This document shows, piece after piece, positions 19,684-28,774 of a stretch of DNA of 42,753 nt. The translations under genes and the position numbers were made by a program. The DNA lies in assembly GCF_900092655.1 (NCBI RefSeq), contig NZ_FLUY01001648.1, positions 1 through 42,753 of the forward strand, read 5' to 3'. The notes under the pieces were generated by a model. It saw only the letters and a list, made by a program, of their open reading frames with translations. It was not told the DNA's origin and did not search any database. Source of the stretch: Candidatus Thiosymbion oneisti (lineage in GTDB: Bacteria > Pseudomonadota > Gammaproteobacteria > Chromatiales > Chromatiaceae). Each line of letters starts with the position of its first letter. Positions within the stretch are counted from its first letter, which is position 1.

Positions 19684-19895
19684 TCGTCAGGCATGATCAC
19701 GCGGCTAGCGTTTGCCACGGTAACCTCCACGAATACTGATATTTTGCTGATGGATGAGGTAATTGGCACCGGTGAACCGCATTTATAGACAAGGCCGAAA
19801 AACGGCTAAGCGACTTAGCTGAGGTTCTCGTGCTTGCATCCCCTAACGAGGCCATGATCCGAAAATTTTGTAACAAGGCATTCTGTGAGATATAA
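19684..19895 (+). pseudogene. Remnant of a polysaccharide ABC-exporter ATPase (Wzt/KpsT type)
   Basis: One frame reads SSGMITRLAFATVTST and then DILLMDEVIGTGEPH, the signature-loop, Walker B and D-loop region of ATPases that export O-antigen or capsule. It hits a stop at the point where homologues continue HF-I-DKA. Dropping into the next frame restores FIDKAEKRLSDLAEVLVLAS and IRKFCNKA, the H-loop region and following helix. The break lies in CATTTATAG, where a T seems to have been lost. The Walker A half is missing at the 5' side, next to the IS1-type fragment, and the 3' end is also truncated. It suggests that this locus once had its own ABC exporter. Similarity is judged by eye. Confidence 0.75.
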
Positions 19896-19938
19896 AGTTC
19901 GAGCTGTATAACGAACGCATCGCTGCGGGAACGGACGA

Positions 19939-20664
19939 ATGACTAAGCACACCCCGACCGAAGCCATCATTCTAGCAGGTGGCCTGGGAACGCGTCTCCG
20001 CACGGTTGTTAGCGATGTTCCAAAGCCAATGGCACCCGTACGAGGACGTCCATTTCTGGAATACCTGATGGACTACTGGATCGAACAGGGCATTCAACGA
20101 TTTATATTGTCGGTTGGATACCTCGCGGAGACTATCGAGAGCCATTTTGGCCATTGGTACCATGGGTGCAACATAGATTATGTTCCGGAAAAGACGCCAC
20201 TTGGTACCGGTGGAGGGCTCCGGCAAGTGTTGCTAAAGACCCACTGGCAAAACCCACAGGTCATCCTTGCTAATGGTGATACATGGTACGAGGTCAACCT
20301 ACCACAACTGGTGACCGATGCCATGTTCGCCAAAAAGCCAGTGACGATTGCCCTTAAGCCAATGCAGAGAAATGATCGCTATGGCGGTGTTGGCGTCGAT
20401 GATCATGGTCACATTACCCAATTTGGCCTCAAAGCCAGCACACGCTGTCTGGTCAACGGGGGCTATTACCTGCTTGATACCGAAGCGGTGACCGGCCAGC
20501 TTCGGAACTTTCCGGATAAATTTTCACTGGAGCAGGACTTTCTCGCAGCTATGGCCAAAGGAGGAAATGTAGCGGCCAGCATTCAGGATGTCACCTTTCT
20601 TGATATTGGTATTCCCGAAGACTACGCATTAGTCCCGCGAATATTGAAAAAGAAAAGGACATGA
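19939..20664 (+). CDS. hddC: D-glycero-alpha-D-manno-heptose 1-phosphate guanylyltransferase-like nucleotidyltransferase
   Basis: This sugar-nucleotidyltransferase fits HddC, which makes GDP-D-glycero-alpha-D-manno-heptose from heptose 1-phosphate and GTP. The 241-residue protein starts with AIILAGGLGTRLRTVV (nucleotide-binding loop) and DVPKPMAPVRGRPFLEYL, then has EKTPLGTGGGLRQVL and ANGDTWYEV, with the metal-binding Asp in the last. The HddC call is supported by the neighbours: a gmhA-like remnant overlaps its stop by 4 bp (ATGA), and an HddA-like kinase lies at 31680. Other NDP-sugar pyrophosphorylases of similar size (for example MurU) share these motifs. It is the first intact gene of the island. 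Confidence 0.82.
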   Translation: MTKHTPTEAIILAGGLGTRLRTVVSDVPKPMAPVRGRPFLEYLMDYWIEQGIQRFILSVGYLAETIESHFGHWYHGCNIDYVPEKTPLGTGGGLRQVLLKTHWQNPQVILANGDTWYEVNLPQLVTDAMFAKKPVTIALKPMQRNDRYGGVGVDDHGHITQFGLKASTRCLVNGGYYLLDTEAVTGQLRNFPDKFSLEQDFLAAMAKGGNVAASIQDVTFLDIGIPEDYALVPRILKKKRT

Positions 20665-20998
20665 GTTACGCCCAGACCCTATCGCGGAACATTGCAGACT
20701 CCATTTTTCACGTCAGTTAGCTGGAAAAACTCAGCGGAACGACGCTTTTCTGGGAATCACCACTTCCGGAAAATCGAGCAACATCCTTAAAGCGTTGGAC
20801 CAGTGCCGCTCATCAGGCGTGAAAAGCATCGTTTTCGCAGGACAAGGCGGAGGTCCGGCAAAAGCAACGGCCGACTACTGTATCGTCGCGCCGGGTACTA
20901 GGACCAGCGTAATACAAGAACTCCACATTATCCTCGCACATACCCTGTGTGAATGCGTGGAAGAGGCCCTTTTTCAACATCAAACGAAAAAAGAGTGA
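20661..20998 (+). pseudogene. gmhA: Sedoheptulose 7-phosphate isomerase (GmhA), internally deleted
   Basis: GmhA converts sedoheptulose 7-phosphate to D-glycero-D-manno-heptose 7-phosphate, the first step to GDP- or ADP-heptose. The frame opens as MSYAQTLSRNIADSI, overlapping the hddC stop by 4 bp, but ends at a TAG at 20718. Another frame picks up at about 20712 and continues NDAFLGITTSGKSSNILKAL through GGPAKATADYCIV to QELHIILAHTLCECVE, the C-terminal half of the SIS fold. About 80 residues between these parts, including the first phosphate-binding loop, are missing, so the gene is very likely dead. A complete gmhA elsewhere could supply the activity. The C-terminal part alone (20795-20998) is unlikely to be a functional protein. 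Confidence 0.8.
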
Positions 20999-21003
20999 AG
21001 TAG

Positions 21004-21942
21004 ATGTCCTACAACATTCTTGTTACCGGCGGTGCCGGCTACCTGGGCTCGACCATGGTGCCCGATCTGCTCGCTGCTGGTCATAAGGTCACAGTGCTTG
21101 ATAACTTCATGTTCAAGCAGACCAGCCTGAACCACTGCGCATATCACCCACATTTTTCAGTAGTTAAAGGGGATATCCGGGTTAAAGAGACCATGGTATC
21201 ACTCATGAAAGATGCTGATGTCATCATTCCCCTTGCTGCTCTGGTAGGTGCACCACTGTGCAGCCTAGACCCGGTTGGTGCTACGACCGTCAATCACGAT
21301 GCCATTACACTAATGCTCAAACTCCTCTCCAAGGAGCAAATCGTACTCATGCCCACGACCAATAGCGCCTACGGTACCGGGGATGAGAACAACTACTGCA
21401 ACGAAGAGTCACCATTGCGACCCCTCTCTCAATACGCCATCGAGAAGGTGGAGATTGAAAAGCAACTAATGGACCACCCCAATGCCATCAGCTTCCGGCT
21501 GGCTACCGTTTTTGGCATGTCGCCCCGCATGCGTATCGACCTACTCGTTAATGACTTTACCTATCGTGCAGTTTACGACCGCTTTGTGGTGCTTTTCGAA
21601 AGCCATTTCAAGCGTAACTACATCCATGTGCGCGATGTTTCCCGTGTTTTTCGGCATGCGTTGAACAACTACGACACCATGAAAGGCGAAATATACAATG
21701 TTGGCCTTTCCAATGCCAATGTCTCCAAAAAAGAGCTCTGCGAACAGATTCAGAAGCAGTTGCCGGAGTTCATCTTTGTTGAGGAGAAGATCGGAAAAGA
21801 TCCGGACCAGCGCAACTACATTGTCTCGAACGATAAGATAGAGGCAACCGGATTCAAGCCCGAGTTCTCGCTCGACCGCGGCATAAGCGAGTTGATCAAG
21901 GGATATACCATGATCCGCAACGCGCGCTACGGTAACGTCTGA
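21004..21942 (+). CDS. NAD-dependent sugar epimerase/dehydratase (extended SDR)
   Basis: The 312-residue protein is an extended short-chain dehydrogenase of the NDP-sugar epimerase/dehydratase type. It has the Rossmann motif VTGGAGYLGS at residues 7-16, Asp at the end of strand 2 (VLDNF), the central TTNSAYG segment, and the catalytic YAIEK (YxxxK) motif. Its exact reaction cannot be read from the sequence. It sits between the heptose genes and an LhgO-like oxidase, so it probably acts on a GDP-heptose or another nucleotide sugar. It starts 5 bp after the gmhA remnant, and the oxidase follows after 9 bp, so the three are one transcription unit. Confidence 0.85.
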   Translation: MSYNILVTGGAGYLGSTMVPDLLAAGHKVTVLDNFMFKQTSLNHCAYHPHFSVVKGDIRVKETMVSLMKDADVIIPLAALVGAPLCSLDPVGATTVNHDAITLMLKLLSKEQIVLMPTTNSAYGTGDENNYCNEESPLRPLSQYAIEKVEIEKQLMDHPNAISFRLATVFGMSPRMRIDLLVNDFTYRAVYDRFVVLFESHFKRNYIHVRDVSRVFRHALNNYDTMKGEIYNVGLSNANVSKKELCEQIQKQLPEFIFVEEKIGKDPDQRNYIVSNDKIEATGFKPEFSLDRGISELIKGYTMIRNARYGNV

Positions 21943-21951
21943 TACCGGTAG

Positions 21952-23154
21952 ATGGCACAGAACTTCGACTTCGTCATTATCGGGGCAGGCATCGTTGGCC
22001 TAACCGTGGCGGCAGAGTTGCGCAAGCGACAACCTGCCGCCCGGGTTGCCGTGTTAGAGAAAGAGTCTGATCCAGGCGCACATGCCAGCGGCCGCAACAG
22101 CGGTGTTATGCATAGTGGTATCTACTATGGAAGCGATACGCTGAAGGCAAAAGTGTGCGCAACTGGCGGTCGGCGAATGGTAGAGTTCGCTCGGGCAGAA
22201 GGTATAGCAGTTAACCCGTCCGGAAAAGTCATCTTGGCTACATCGGAAAAGCAATTGCCGACTATTGAAAGATTGATGCGAAATGCAAGGGAGAATGAAA
22301 TCCCGGCTGAACGGATCGACCAGCAGCAATTGAAAGCGCTTGAACCCTTTGCAGCTCCGGGAGCAGCAGCGATCTATTGCCCTACTACGGCTGTGATTGA
22401 CTCCTCAGCGATTCTGTTCAGGCTGAAAGAGAAACTTGAACATCAAGGAGTCAGATTTCTATTCGGTTGTAAAGCAAGAGGACCGTTGCAACGGTCTAAA
22501 CTGAATACCACACAGGGCGATGTCGGTTATGGCTTTCTATTCAATTGTGCAGGCGCCTATGCGGATACCATTGCCAAACAGTTTGGACTCGCACAGGAAT
22601 TTGCCCTGGTCCCCTTCAAAGGTATCTATTGGAAGCTGAGTCTGGCTGCCAATCATAAGGTAAGAGCCAATATTTACCCGGTGCCGGATATCGATATGCC
22701 ATTCCTGGGGGTTCATCTCACAAGAGTCATTAGCGGAGATGTCTACGTAGGACCAACCGCCATCCCCGCCTTTGGCCGTGAAAACTATGGTTGGTTACAG
22801 GGTATCAACTTGGCGGAGTCGCTGGACATCGGCTACCAAATTGCCGGAATGTACCTCAATAACGAGGACAACTTCCGCAAACTGGTTCATGCCGAAATGA
22901 GTAAATATTGGAAGCGAAACTTCCTAAATGCCGCGCGTAAACTCGTGCCATCGCTCTTAGCGAAGGAGATGGTGCCTACAAAGAAGGCAGGCATCCGACC
23001 ACAGCTGGTTAATACCAAAACAAGTAGATTGGAGATGGACTACATCTTGACAACTACCGATGACTCGCTCCACGTGCTGAATGCCATATCTCCCGCCTTT
23101 ACCAGCGCTTTTGCATTTGCAGAGGTGATCGTAGACAGGGCGCAGATTCATTAG
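21952..23154 (+). CDS. lhgO: L-2-hydroxyglutarate oxidase-like FAD enzyme (LhgO family)
   Basis: The 400-residue FAD-dependent oxidoreductase matches the LhgO/YgaF group, which oxidises L-2-hydroxyglutarate to 2-oxoglutarate and passes electrons to the membrane quinone pool. It has the FAD-binding GAGIVG motif at residues 11-16, then SGRNSGVMHSGIYYG, typical for the group, FNCAGAYAD, LVPFKGIYWK and a C-terminal GIRPQLV. Its presence inside a polysaccharide cluster is unusual. Related oxidases do turn up in such loci, where their substrate may be a sugar-derived hydroxy acid, but that is inference. It follows the SDR gene by 9 bp, and 76 bp separate it from the next glycosyltransferase. Confidence 0.78.
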   Translation: MAQNFDFVIIGAGIVGLTVAAELRKRQPAARVAVLEKESDPGAHASGRNSGVMHSGIYYGSDTLKAKVCATGGRRMVEFARAEGIAVNPSGKVILATSEKQLPTIERLMRNARENEIPAERIDQQQLKALEPFAAPGAAAIYCPTTAVIDSSAILFRLKEKLEHQGVRFLFGCKARGPLQRSKLNTTQGDVGYGFLFNCAGAYADTIAKQFGLAQEFALVPFKGIYWKLSLAANHKVRANIYPVPDIDMPFLGVHLTRVISGDVYVGPTAIPAFGRENYGWLQGINLAESLDIGYQIAGMYLNNEDNFRKLVHAEMSKYWKRNFLNAARKLVPSLLAKEMVPTKKAGIRPQLVNTKTSRLEMDYILTTTDDSLHVLNAISPAFTSAFAFAEVIVDRAQIH

Positions 23155-23230
23155 AGATTAGAGGGGGAATGTTTTTCTCAATTCGTACACAAGGCGCCGA
23201 ACAGTTAAAACCAACAATATTTTCAGACAG

Positions 23231-25303
23231 ATGAGAAAATTTATCCTTATCGACCACTCACTCAAAGATCCGGGCGGGCATTATCTTGAATATGCGTTGC
23301 GCGTTTTAAGAGCGGCCAAGAAAGAGGGCTTTAAGACCATCCTAGGAGTGCACAAGGACTGTGAAGATATTAGCAGTGAGCATATCGATGTCGTTGCAAA
23401 AGGGTTCTCCTATACCTTTTGGGAAAACTTTCAAAGCGAATACACTCGCCTTACTCCAGGTAAGCGCAGGTTTATAAAAAAGATAATTGCAACAAAGAAT
23501 CAACTGCTATGCGGACTGATGAATAGTTCGTTAGGGTACGCGTATATGACAGCGGCACAGGGTTTTTCCCTACCTGAAATCCTGGAGCGGTATAGAACGA
23601 TAACCGCCGGCATACGAATATCAACAGGAACGATTCTTTCTGGGTATATTCTTTTTAAACTTAACTTTAAACTCAGCCAATTTCGCAAAAAACTATCAGC
23701 ATCGGTCATCTTGATAACGCTACGACGGATCGTACGGCTAGTGCGCATGTCTGTTGGCGCTGTAGTCGTCGTACTACTTTCACTGCCATTTCTTCCTTAT
23801 ATCTTAGTGCATCAGCGCGGATCGCTGTTCCGTTCAGATAGTTATGCAAGACAGTTTGCGAAAGATATTCAGCGACTGATTAAGCAAGCTAATGCGGGAA
23901 GCGGAGACCTGGTATTGATACCAACACTGGGAAATATTGAACTAGTTGGCGTCGCCTTGGCTGTGAAGAAGTCACCAATGGAATCTCTTTCGTGGCACTT
24001 GTTATTCCGCCGAGACATTTTCCATGGACGTGAGCCGAGCTATCAAGATCAGATTGAGTCACGATTTAAGACATTACAAACTTTTTCGTTATGCAAATCG
24101 ATCATTCGTGAGAAAAAAGCGATCTTTAATTTTTACACCGATACAGACGCGCTCACCGAGCAGTACAGGCGTCTTGGAATATTCAAGTTTACGACCCTTC
24201 CCATCCCGCTTGATGATTCATTGAATCGGCTAACGCAAAGCGACGAAAAGCCAATCAATGTCTCATACATCGGTGATGCAAGGGACGAAAAGGGGTATCC
24301 ACTGTTGCCTCGCCTGGTTGCCGATTTACGAGCGGCTGGTTTTACTGAAGAAAGTATCCATTACACGTTTCAGAGCAATTTCAACGTTCCTGGTGGTGAA
24401 CCAGGTTCACAGGTTGCTAAAGCAGTGCTTGCAGCTGAACCAAACGGGCTTGTTGACCTACTTGATGGTCCTTTTGAGAGTCGGGAGTATACGAACTTAG
24501 TCAATCAGGCGGATATCCTCCTGATGCCATACGATGCTGGTAATTACTATGCACGAAGTTCAGGAATATTCGCTGAAGCAATAGTTACAGGCATACCTTT
24601 CGTAGCGGCTGATAAATCATGGATGTCTCAGGAACTGTTTGAAGTCAATCAAACGTATTATCGCGATCTACTGAGAACACAGCCCAAACTGCAGTCTGTG
24701 ACGTTGGAAAACCTTCTAGCACACTCTAGGTCTGTAGTCTATACGCATTCAAAACTGCAGTCTGTGACGTTGGAAAAGCTTCCGGCATACTCTAGGTCGG
24801 TGATCTATGCGCATTCGAAGTCAGATATTATTTGGCTGTTGATCGAGGTCAGTCAATTAGACGCAAGGCCTGGATGTTACATACACATTCACTGGAAGAG
24901 TTCTCCGGAAACAATTTTGGCGGCAAATCAAAACGCGGTCTTTTTTCGGCAGTTTGCAATTGATCTGAGATCCGAGGATTCTTATGGCCTCCTACGTTTA
25001 CCAAAAAAAGAAAGATTCCTTTTGGAATTCGAGTTGGATGACGGGCGCGGAAATGTTACCTCCCTATCTGACGCCAGTGTGTACGGGATATCGATACAAG
25101 TGCATGAGATGGATATTGACTCAGCGGTGCCGCTTTTCAAAGGGGGAGCATTCTATTGCACCGATGAGGATTTTTCGGTTGCCGTCGCTGAAGTCATAAC
25201 AAGATACAAGGCTTACTCAAGAGATATTAAAGAAATCACCACACAATGGAGAGATTTCCATAGTTCTGAGGTCCTTGTAAGGTGGCTTAGCATGGGTATT
25301 TAA
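23231..25303 (+). CDS. Large glycosyltransferase (GT4-like) with a tandem 22-residue duplication
   Basis: The 690-residue protein starts RKFILIDHSLKDPGGHYLEY, the usual opening of a GT-B glycosyltransferase that binds its acceptor at the N-terminus. Its C-terminal GT4-type lobe holds YIGDARDEKGYPLLPRL, LLMPYDAGNYYARSSGIFAE and GIPFVAADKSWMS, including the nucleotide-sugar-binding Glu. A hydrophobic stretch near residues 170-200 may sit on or in the membrane. At residues 487-530 a 22-residue unit starting LQSVTLE is present twice; the DNA period is 66 bp (24689 and 24755) and the copies differ at a few bases. About 150 further residues follow, with no family I recognise. Donor and linkage cannot be told. 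The next gene starts 2 bp after its stop. Confidence 0.75.
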   Translation: MRKFILIDHSLKDPGGHYLEYALRVLRAAKKEGFKTILGVHKDCEDISSEHIDVVAKGFSYTFWENFQSEYTRLTPGKRRFIKKIIATKNQLLCGLMNSSLGYAYMTAAQGFSLPEILERYRTITAGIRISTGTILSGYILFKLNFKLSQFRKKLSASVILITLRRIVRLVRMSVGAVVVVLLSLPFLPYILVHQRGSLFRSDSYARQFAKDIQRLIKQANAGSGDLVLIPTLGNIELVGVALAVKKSPMESLSWHLLFRRDIFHGREPSYQDQIESRFKTLQTFSLCKSIIREKKAIFNFYTDTDALTEQYRRLGIFKFTTLPIPLDDSLNRLTQSDEKPINVSYIGDARDEKGYPLLPRLVADLRAAGFTEESIHYTFQSNFNVPGGEPGSQVAKAVLAAEPNGLVDLLDGPFESREYTNLVNQADILLMPYDAGNYYARSSGIFAEAIVTGIPFVAADKSWMSQELFEVNQTYYRDLLRTQPKLQSVTLENLLAHSRSVVYTHSKLQSVTLEKLPAYSRSVIYAHSKSDIIWLLIEVSQLDARPGCYIHIHWKSSPETILAANQNAVFFRQFAIDLRSEDSYGLLRLPKKERFLLEFELDDGRGNVTSLSDASVYGISIQVHEMDIDSAVPLFKGGAFYCTDEDFSVAVAEVITRYKAYSRDIKEITTQWRDFHSSEVLVRWLSMGI

Positions 25304-25305
25304 TA

Positions 25306-26424
25306 ATGCTCCGTATAATGACAATCGCGGATACTGTTCTTGGCTATGGATCTCCGCAGATAGCAAAATTGACAGAATCAATTGGCAGGGAGCTGCAAGC
25401 GGCGAGTCAGATTTTACAACCGTTGTTACCACAGCGCGCTGTTATAGATTTGAATTTATCAAATATAACACTAGAAACGGTGGCCACATCCATACATCCG
25501 TATACGGCAGTTGGACGTGGCGAGTATATTAATAAGTGCGTAAAAGTTGTTAATGAGATACGCCCTGACATTGTCATTATAACGAACTATGTTTTGTTCG
25601 ATTTTATCGATGGCCTCAAATACAAACCAAAAAAATTGATTCATTTGGCACTGGAAGACCTAGAGCCGATATCGATGGCAAAAAATGCCTCGTGCAGAGT
25701 TGAGCAACTGAAGCGGCAGGGAGAAAAAATCGATATTTGGTTATTTCCGGAATCGAATCGCGCGCAGTACGATATAGAGCTCCTTGAAATACAATGGAGG
25801 AGGGTTTTTATTTTTTACAATGTGTCTTCTGATAGCTTCCTAGTAAATAAAGATAAAAATGAACGTTTTATTTATGCGGGTACACTCGATGCCGATATAT
25901 CTGTTGGCAAATATATATTTGATGCGGAAATGGCACCTTATCCGGTAGATGTTTATGGTGATTTACAGGGAACGTCAAAAGATAAAATGAAAGAGAAATT
26001 AGATCATCTTAAAAGGCTGGGGAAGCGGAATCGAGTCAAATGGCATGGACAGATACCAAAGGTTGCACTGGATAAGGTATTGCCGGAATACAGCTTCTCT
26101 CTGCTGTTATGGCTGCCGGTAAGACATGCATTACTGAATGCCGCACCAAATAAATTTTTCCAATCCATCGCCGCTGGGGTTCCTGTCATTTCAGCGCCGC
26201 ACCCTCAGATCAAGGTGCTCATTGAGCGGTATGGATGTGGTCTGGTTTTAGATGGATGGGAGAGGCATCAACTTATTAATGGTATCAGAAAGGCGAAAAG
26301 AGTTATGGAATCTTCTGTGTATGATGAGATGTTAAAAAACTGCAAGCACGCCACGTCTACGGAGCTATGTTGGGACATTCAGTTTAGTAAATTTGATAAG
26401 CGTTTTAATATCAAGGATTGGTAA
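25306..26424 (+). CDS. Glycosyltransferase (GT4-like)
   Basis: This 372-residue protein is probably a GT-B retaining glycosyltransferase. The C-terminal half has ERFIYAGTLDADISVGKYIFD, RVKWHGQIPKVALDKVLPEYSFSLLLW, and the donor-binding APNKFFQSIAAGVPVIS followed by CGLVLDG. The N-terminal half is divergent, with EIRPDIVIITNYVLF as the only clear Rossmann-like strand. Its start follows the previous stop at once (TAATAATG). The DNA is among the most AT-rich in the window. After its stop a 27-codon frame (MKKCFFRLRRIAWVM...) runs at 26425-26508, which may be a remnant or a leader; I do not call it. Confidence 0.8.
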   Translation: MLRIMTIADTVLGYGSPQIAKLTESIGRELQAASQILQPLLPQRAVIDLNLSNITLETVATSIHPYTAVGRGEYINKCVKVVNEIRPDIVIITNYVLFDFIDGLKYKPKKLIHLALEDLEPISMAKNASCRVEQLKRQGEKIDIWLFPESNRAQYDIELLEIQWRRVFIFYNVSSDSFLVNKDKNERFIYAGTLDADISVGKYIFDAEMAPYPVDVYGDLQGTSKDKMKEKLDHLKRLGKRNRVKWHGQIPKVALDKVLPEYSFSLLLWLPVRHALLNAAPNKFFQSIAAGVPVISAPHPQIKVLIERYGCGLVLDGWERHQLINGIRKAKRVMESSVYDEMLKNCKHATSTELCWDIQFSKFDKRFNIKDW

Positions 26425-26519
26425 ATGAAAAAATGCTTTTTCCGGCTCAGGCGGATTGCTTGGGTGATGCTTAATGCCTATCTATGTGGTTTACGAAGCG
26501 TGGGTTAAGGGAGGTCTCT

Positions 26520-27725
26520 ATGGATTGTAGAGTATGTGATTCTCAAAATCTCGAGTTGGTCGTTGATCTCGGTGAGCAACCCCGGTGCAACAACTTCCTG
26601 AAACCTGAGGACGTTGGTAAAGAGCCGTTTTATCCACTGCGTCTTCTTTATTGCCACGACTGCCATACCTCTCAGTTGGACTTCACAGTCAAGAAGGAGG
26701 TTATGTATAGTGATCACACCTATCTCTCGGGTGTCACCAAATCACTATCCGAGCACTTCCTCGGTATTGCACAAGAGGTGGATAACCGATTTATGAGGGG
26801 GCGCGCCGACAAGAGGGTGCTGGATATCGGTTCCAACGACGGCACGCAACTCAAACACTTCCAGGCCTTGGGTTACGAAGTTCTGGGGGTGGAGCCGTCC
26901 AAGACGACAGCGCGCATTGCGAATAAAGCCGGTGTTCCGACTCTAAATGCCTTCTTCAATGAAGAGACGATGAAAGGGATCGGAAAGCAGTTTGATGTTT
27001 TCAATGCTGCAGGTGTTTTCTTTCACTTGGAAGAGCTGCATTCAGTTTGCAGGGCCATTAAGCAGGGACTCAAGCAAGATGGTATTTTCGTGGTGCAGTT
27101 TTTATATATGAAGAGCATCATGGAAAACTCGGCATTTGACCAGATCTACCATGAACACTTGCTTTATTATACGCTTGAAACGATCGAGGTTTTACTCAAT
27201 CGACACGGACTCTCGATGTTTGATGCGTATCTGGCACCGATTCATGGTGGCTCGATCATTGGCTTTATTTCACACGAGGGCACACGGGAACCAGAACCAC
27301 GTTTGCTGACGATGCGTGAAGAAGAAAAAGCCTCTGGTTGTAATTCGGTTGCAGCATATCGAAAGTTTGATCGTCGTATCAAGCAGATGAAGGAGGAGAA
27401 TTTGGCTTATCTGCGTGCGGCTAAGGCAGCAGACAAAAAGGTCTACGGATTCGGTGCGCCAATAAAGGGTAACACGATGCTCAACTACCTTGGTGTCGGG
27501 CCTGATCTGATTCAGTATCTGGTAGAGAAGAACGAGTTGCGGCGGGGCCTTTACTCACCCGGCATGCATATTCCATTGCTGATCGAAGATGAGGTGAAGG
27601 AATTGCCTGATATCTACTATGTGCTGGCCTGGAACTTTAAGAAAGAGATTCTTGCCAACAACAAGGCGTTGATGGACCAGGGGGTCGAGTTCTATTTTCC
27701 GGTTAATCCGAAAGTGTGCGCATGA
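26520..27725 (+). CDS. SAM-dependent C-methyltransferase-type sugar enzyme
   Basis: The 401-residue protein has the three-part plan of nucleotide-sugar C-methyltransferases such as TylC3 and NovU. It has an N-terminal zinc site (CRVCDSQ at residues 3-9 and CHDCHTSQLDF), a central SAM-binding domain with motif I VLDIGSNDGTQLKHF, and a C-terminal domain with YGFGAPIKGNTMLNYLG. Members methylate a carbon of 4-keto-deoxy sugars, so a branched sugar is plausible in this polysaccharide. I start it at MDCRVCDSQ (26520) rather than at an upstream ATG. Its TGA overlaps the ATG of the next SDR gene (ATGA), which implies coupling. Confidence 0.88.
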   Translation: MDCRVCDSQNLELVVDLGEQPRCNNFLKPEDVGKEPFYPLRLLYCHDCHTSQLDFTVKKEVMYSDHTYLSGVTKSLSEHFLGIAQEVDNRFMRGRADKRVLDIGSNDGTQLKHFQALGYEVLGVEPSKTTARIANKAGVPTLNAFFNEETMKGIGKQFDVFNAAGVFFHLEELHSVCRAIKQGLKQDGIFVVQFLYMKSIMENSAFDQIYHEHLLYYTLETIEVLLNRHGLSMFDAYLAPIHGGSIIGFISHEGTREPEPRLLTMREEEKASGCNSVAAYRKFDRRIKQMKEENLAYLRAAKAADKKVYGFGAPIKGNTMLNYLGVGPDLIQYLVEKNELRRGLYSPGMHIPLLIEDEVKELPDIYYVLAWNFKKEILANNKALMDQGVEFYFPVNPKVCA

Positions 27726-28642
27726 AGATTATCGTGACCGGAAGTAGCGGTTTCCTCGGCACCGCGCTATGTTCGTATTTGGAATCCATGGGTCATCGGC
27801 TTGTTCGTTTGAACTCTCGCAATTGCGACCTTCGAAAGGCAGATAGCCTGGACGCGTTCTCGACCGAGAAATATGATCTGCTATTTCATCTTGCTGCGTG
27901 GACTCAGGCGGGAGATTTTTGTATTAGGCATCCTGGTGAACAGTGGATCATTAATCAGCAGATCAACACCAATGCACTTTCTTGGTGGGCAGCGCAGCAA
28001 CCGCAGGCCAAATTGGTTTTCATGGGCACGAGTTGTGTCTATGCGCCTGAAGGTGGGTTGCGTGAATCGGAATACATGCTCAGCGAACCAATCGATAGTC
28101 TGTACACCTATGCAATGACAAAGCGCATGTTGTATCAGGGAGCGCGAGCCTTGAGCAAGCAATATGGTCTACGTTATCTCTGTGCTGTGCCTTCCACCCT
28201 ATATGGGCCTGGCTATCACACGGATGGACGTCAGATGCATTTCATCTTTGACCTGATCCGCAAGATCATCCGTGGCAAGGAGTATGGCGAGCTCGTAGTG
28301 CTATGGGGTGATGGTTATCAGAAGCGTGAATTGGTTCTGGTGGATGATTTCATTCGTATACTTTGGCAATTAACGGAAAAGTTTGATAACGAGGTATTTA
28401 ATATTGGCGCGGGCGAAGAGTATTCCATACGTACTTTTGCTGGGATTATCTGTGAAGAAGTCGGCTATCCGAGTGACGAGATTGAATACGACACCAGTCG
28501 TTATGTTGGTGCTAAATCAAAGTGTCTTAACATAGAAAAGGTTTGTGGAGCGTTGCAAAGTTACTCTTTGAGTTCGATTGATCTAGGGCTTAGAAAGACC
28601 ATTGAGTGGTTCTATGAGACTGGTGCATACAATCAGTCATGA
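27722..28642 (+). CDS. NAD-dependent epimerase/reductase (GDP-fucose synthase-like SDR)
   Basis: The 306-residue extended SDR has IVTGSSGFLGTAL at the N-terminus, FHLAAWTQAGD, GTSCVYAPEG, the catalytic YAMTK and PSTLYGPGYHTDGRQMHFIFD. The latter part recalls GDP-L-fucose synthase-like reductases and GDP-heptose C3/C5-epimerase/reductases. With hddC and hddA in the island, a GDP-deoxyheptose substrate is an attractive guess but unproven. The start overlaps the methyltransferase stop by 4 bp. After its stop a 49-codon frame (28639-28788, starting MIMSTQINISLEKTGGG) overlaps the next gene; it may be a remnant and I do not call it. Confidence 0.85.
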   Translation: MKIIVTGSSGFLGTALCSYLESMGHRLVRLNSRNCDLRKADSLDAFSTEKYDLLFHLAAWTQAGDFCIRHPGEQWIINQQINTNALSWWAAQQPQAKLVFMGTSCVYAPEGGLRESEYMLSEPIDSLYTYAMTKRMLYQGARALSKQYGLRYLCAVPSTLYGPGYHTDGRQMHFIFDLIRKIIRGKEYGELVVLWGDGYQKRELVLVDDFIRILWQLTEKFDNEVFNIGAGEEYSIRTFAGIICEEVGYPSDEIEYDTSRYVGAKSKCLNIEKVCGALQSYSLSSIDLGLRKTIEWFYETGAYNQS

Positions 28643-28774
28643 TTATGTCTACTCAGATCAATATTTCTCTGGAAAAAACCGGCGGAGGCAATGAGAAAAC
28701 AGGTAGTCCTGCCACGGGTATGCCGCGACAGAATACGAAATCACCAATTCAAGTCAAAAAAAGAGGTGTGATTT

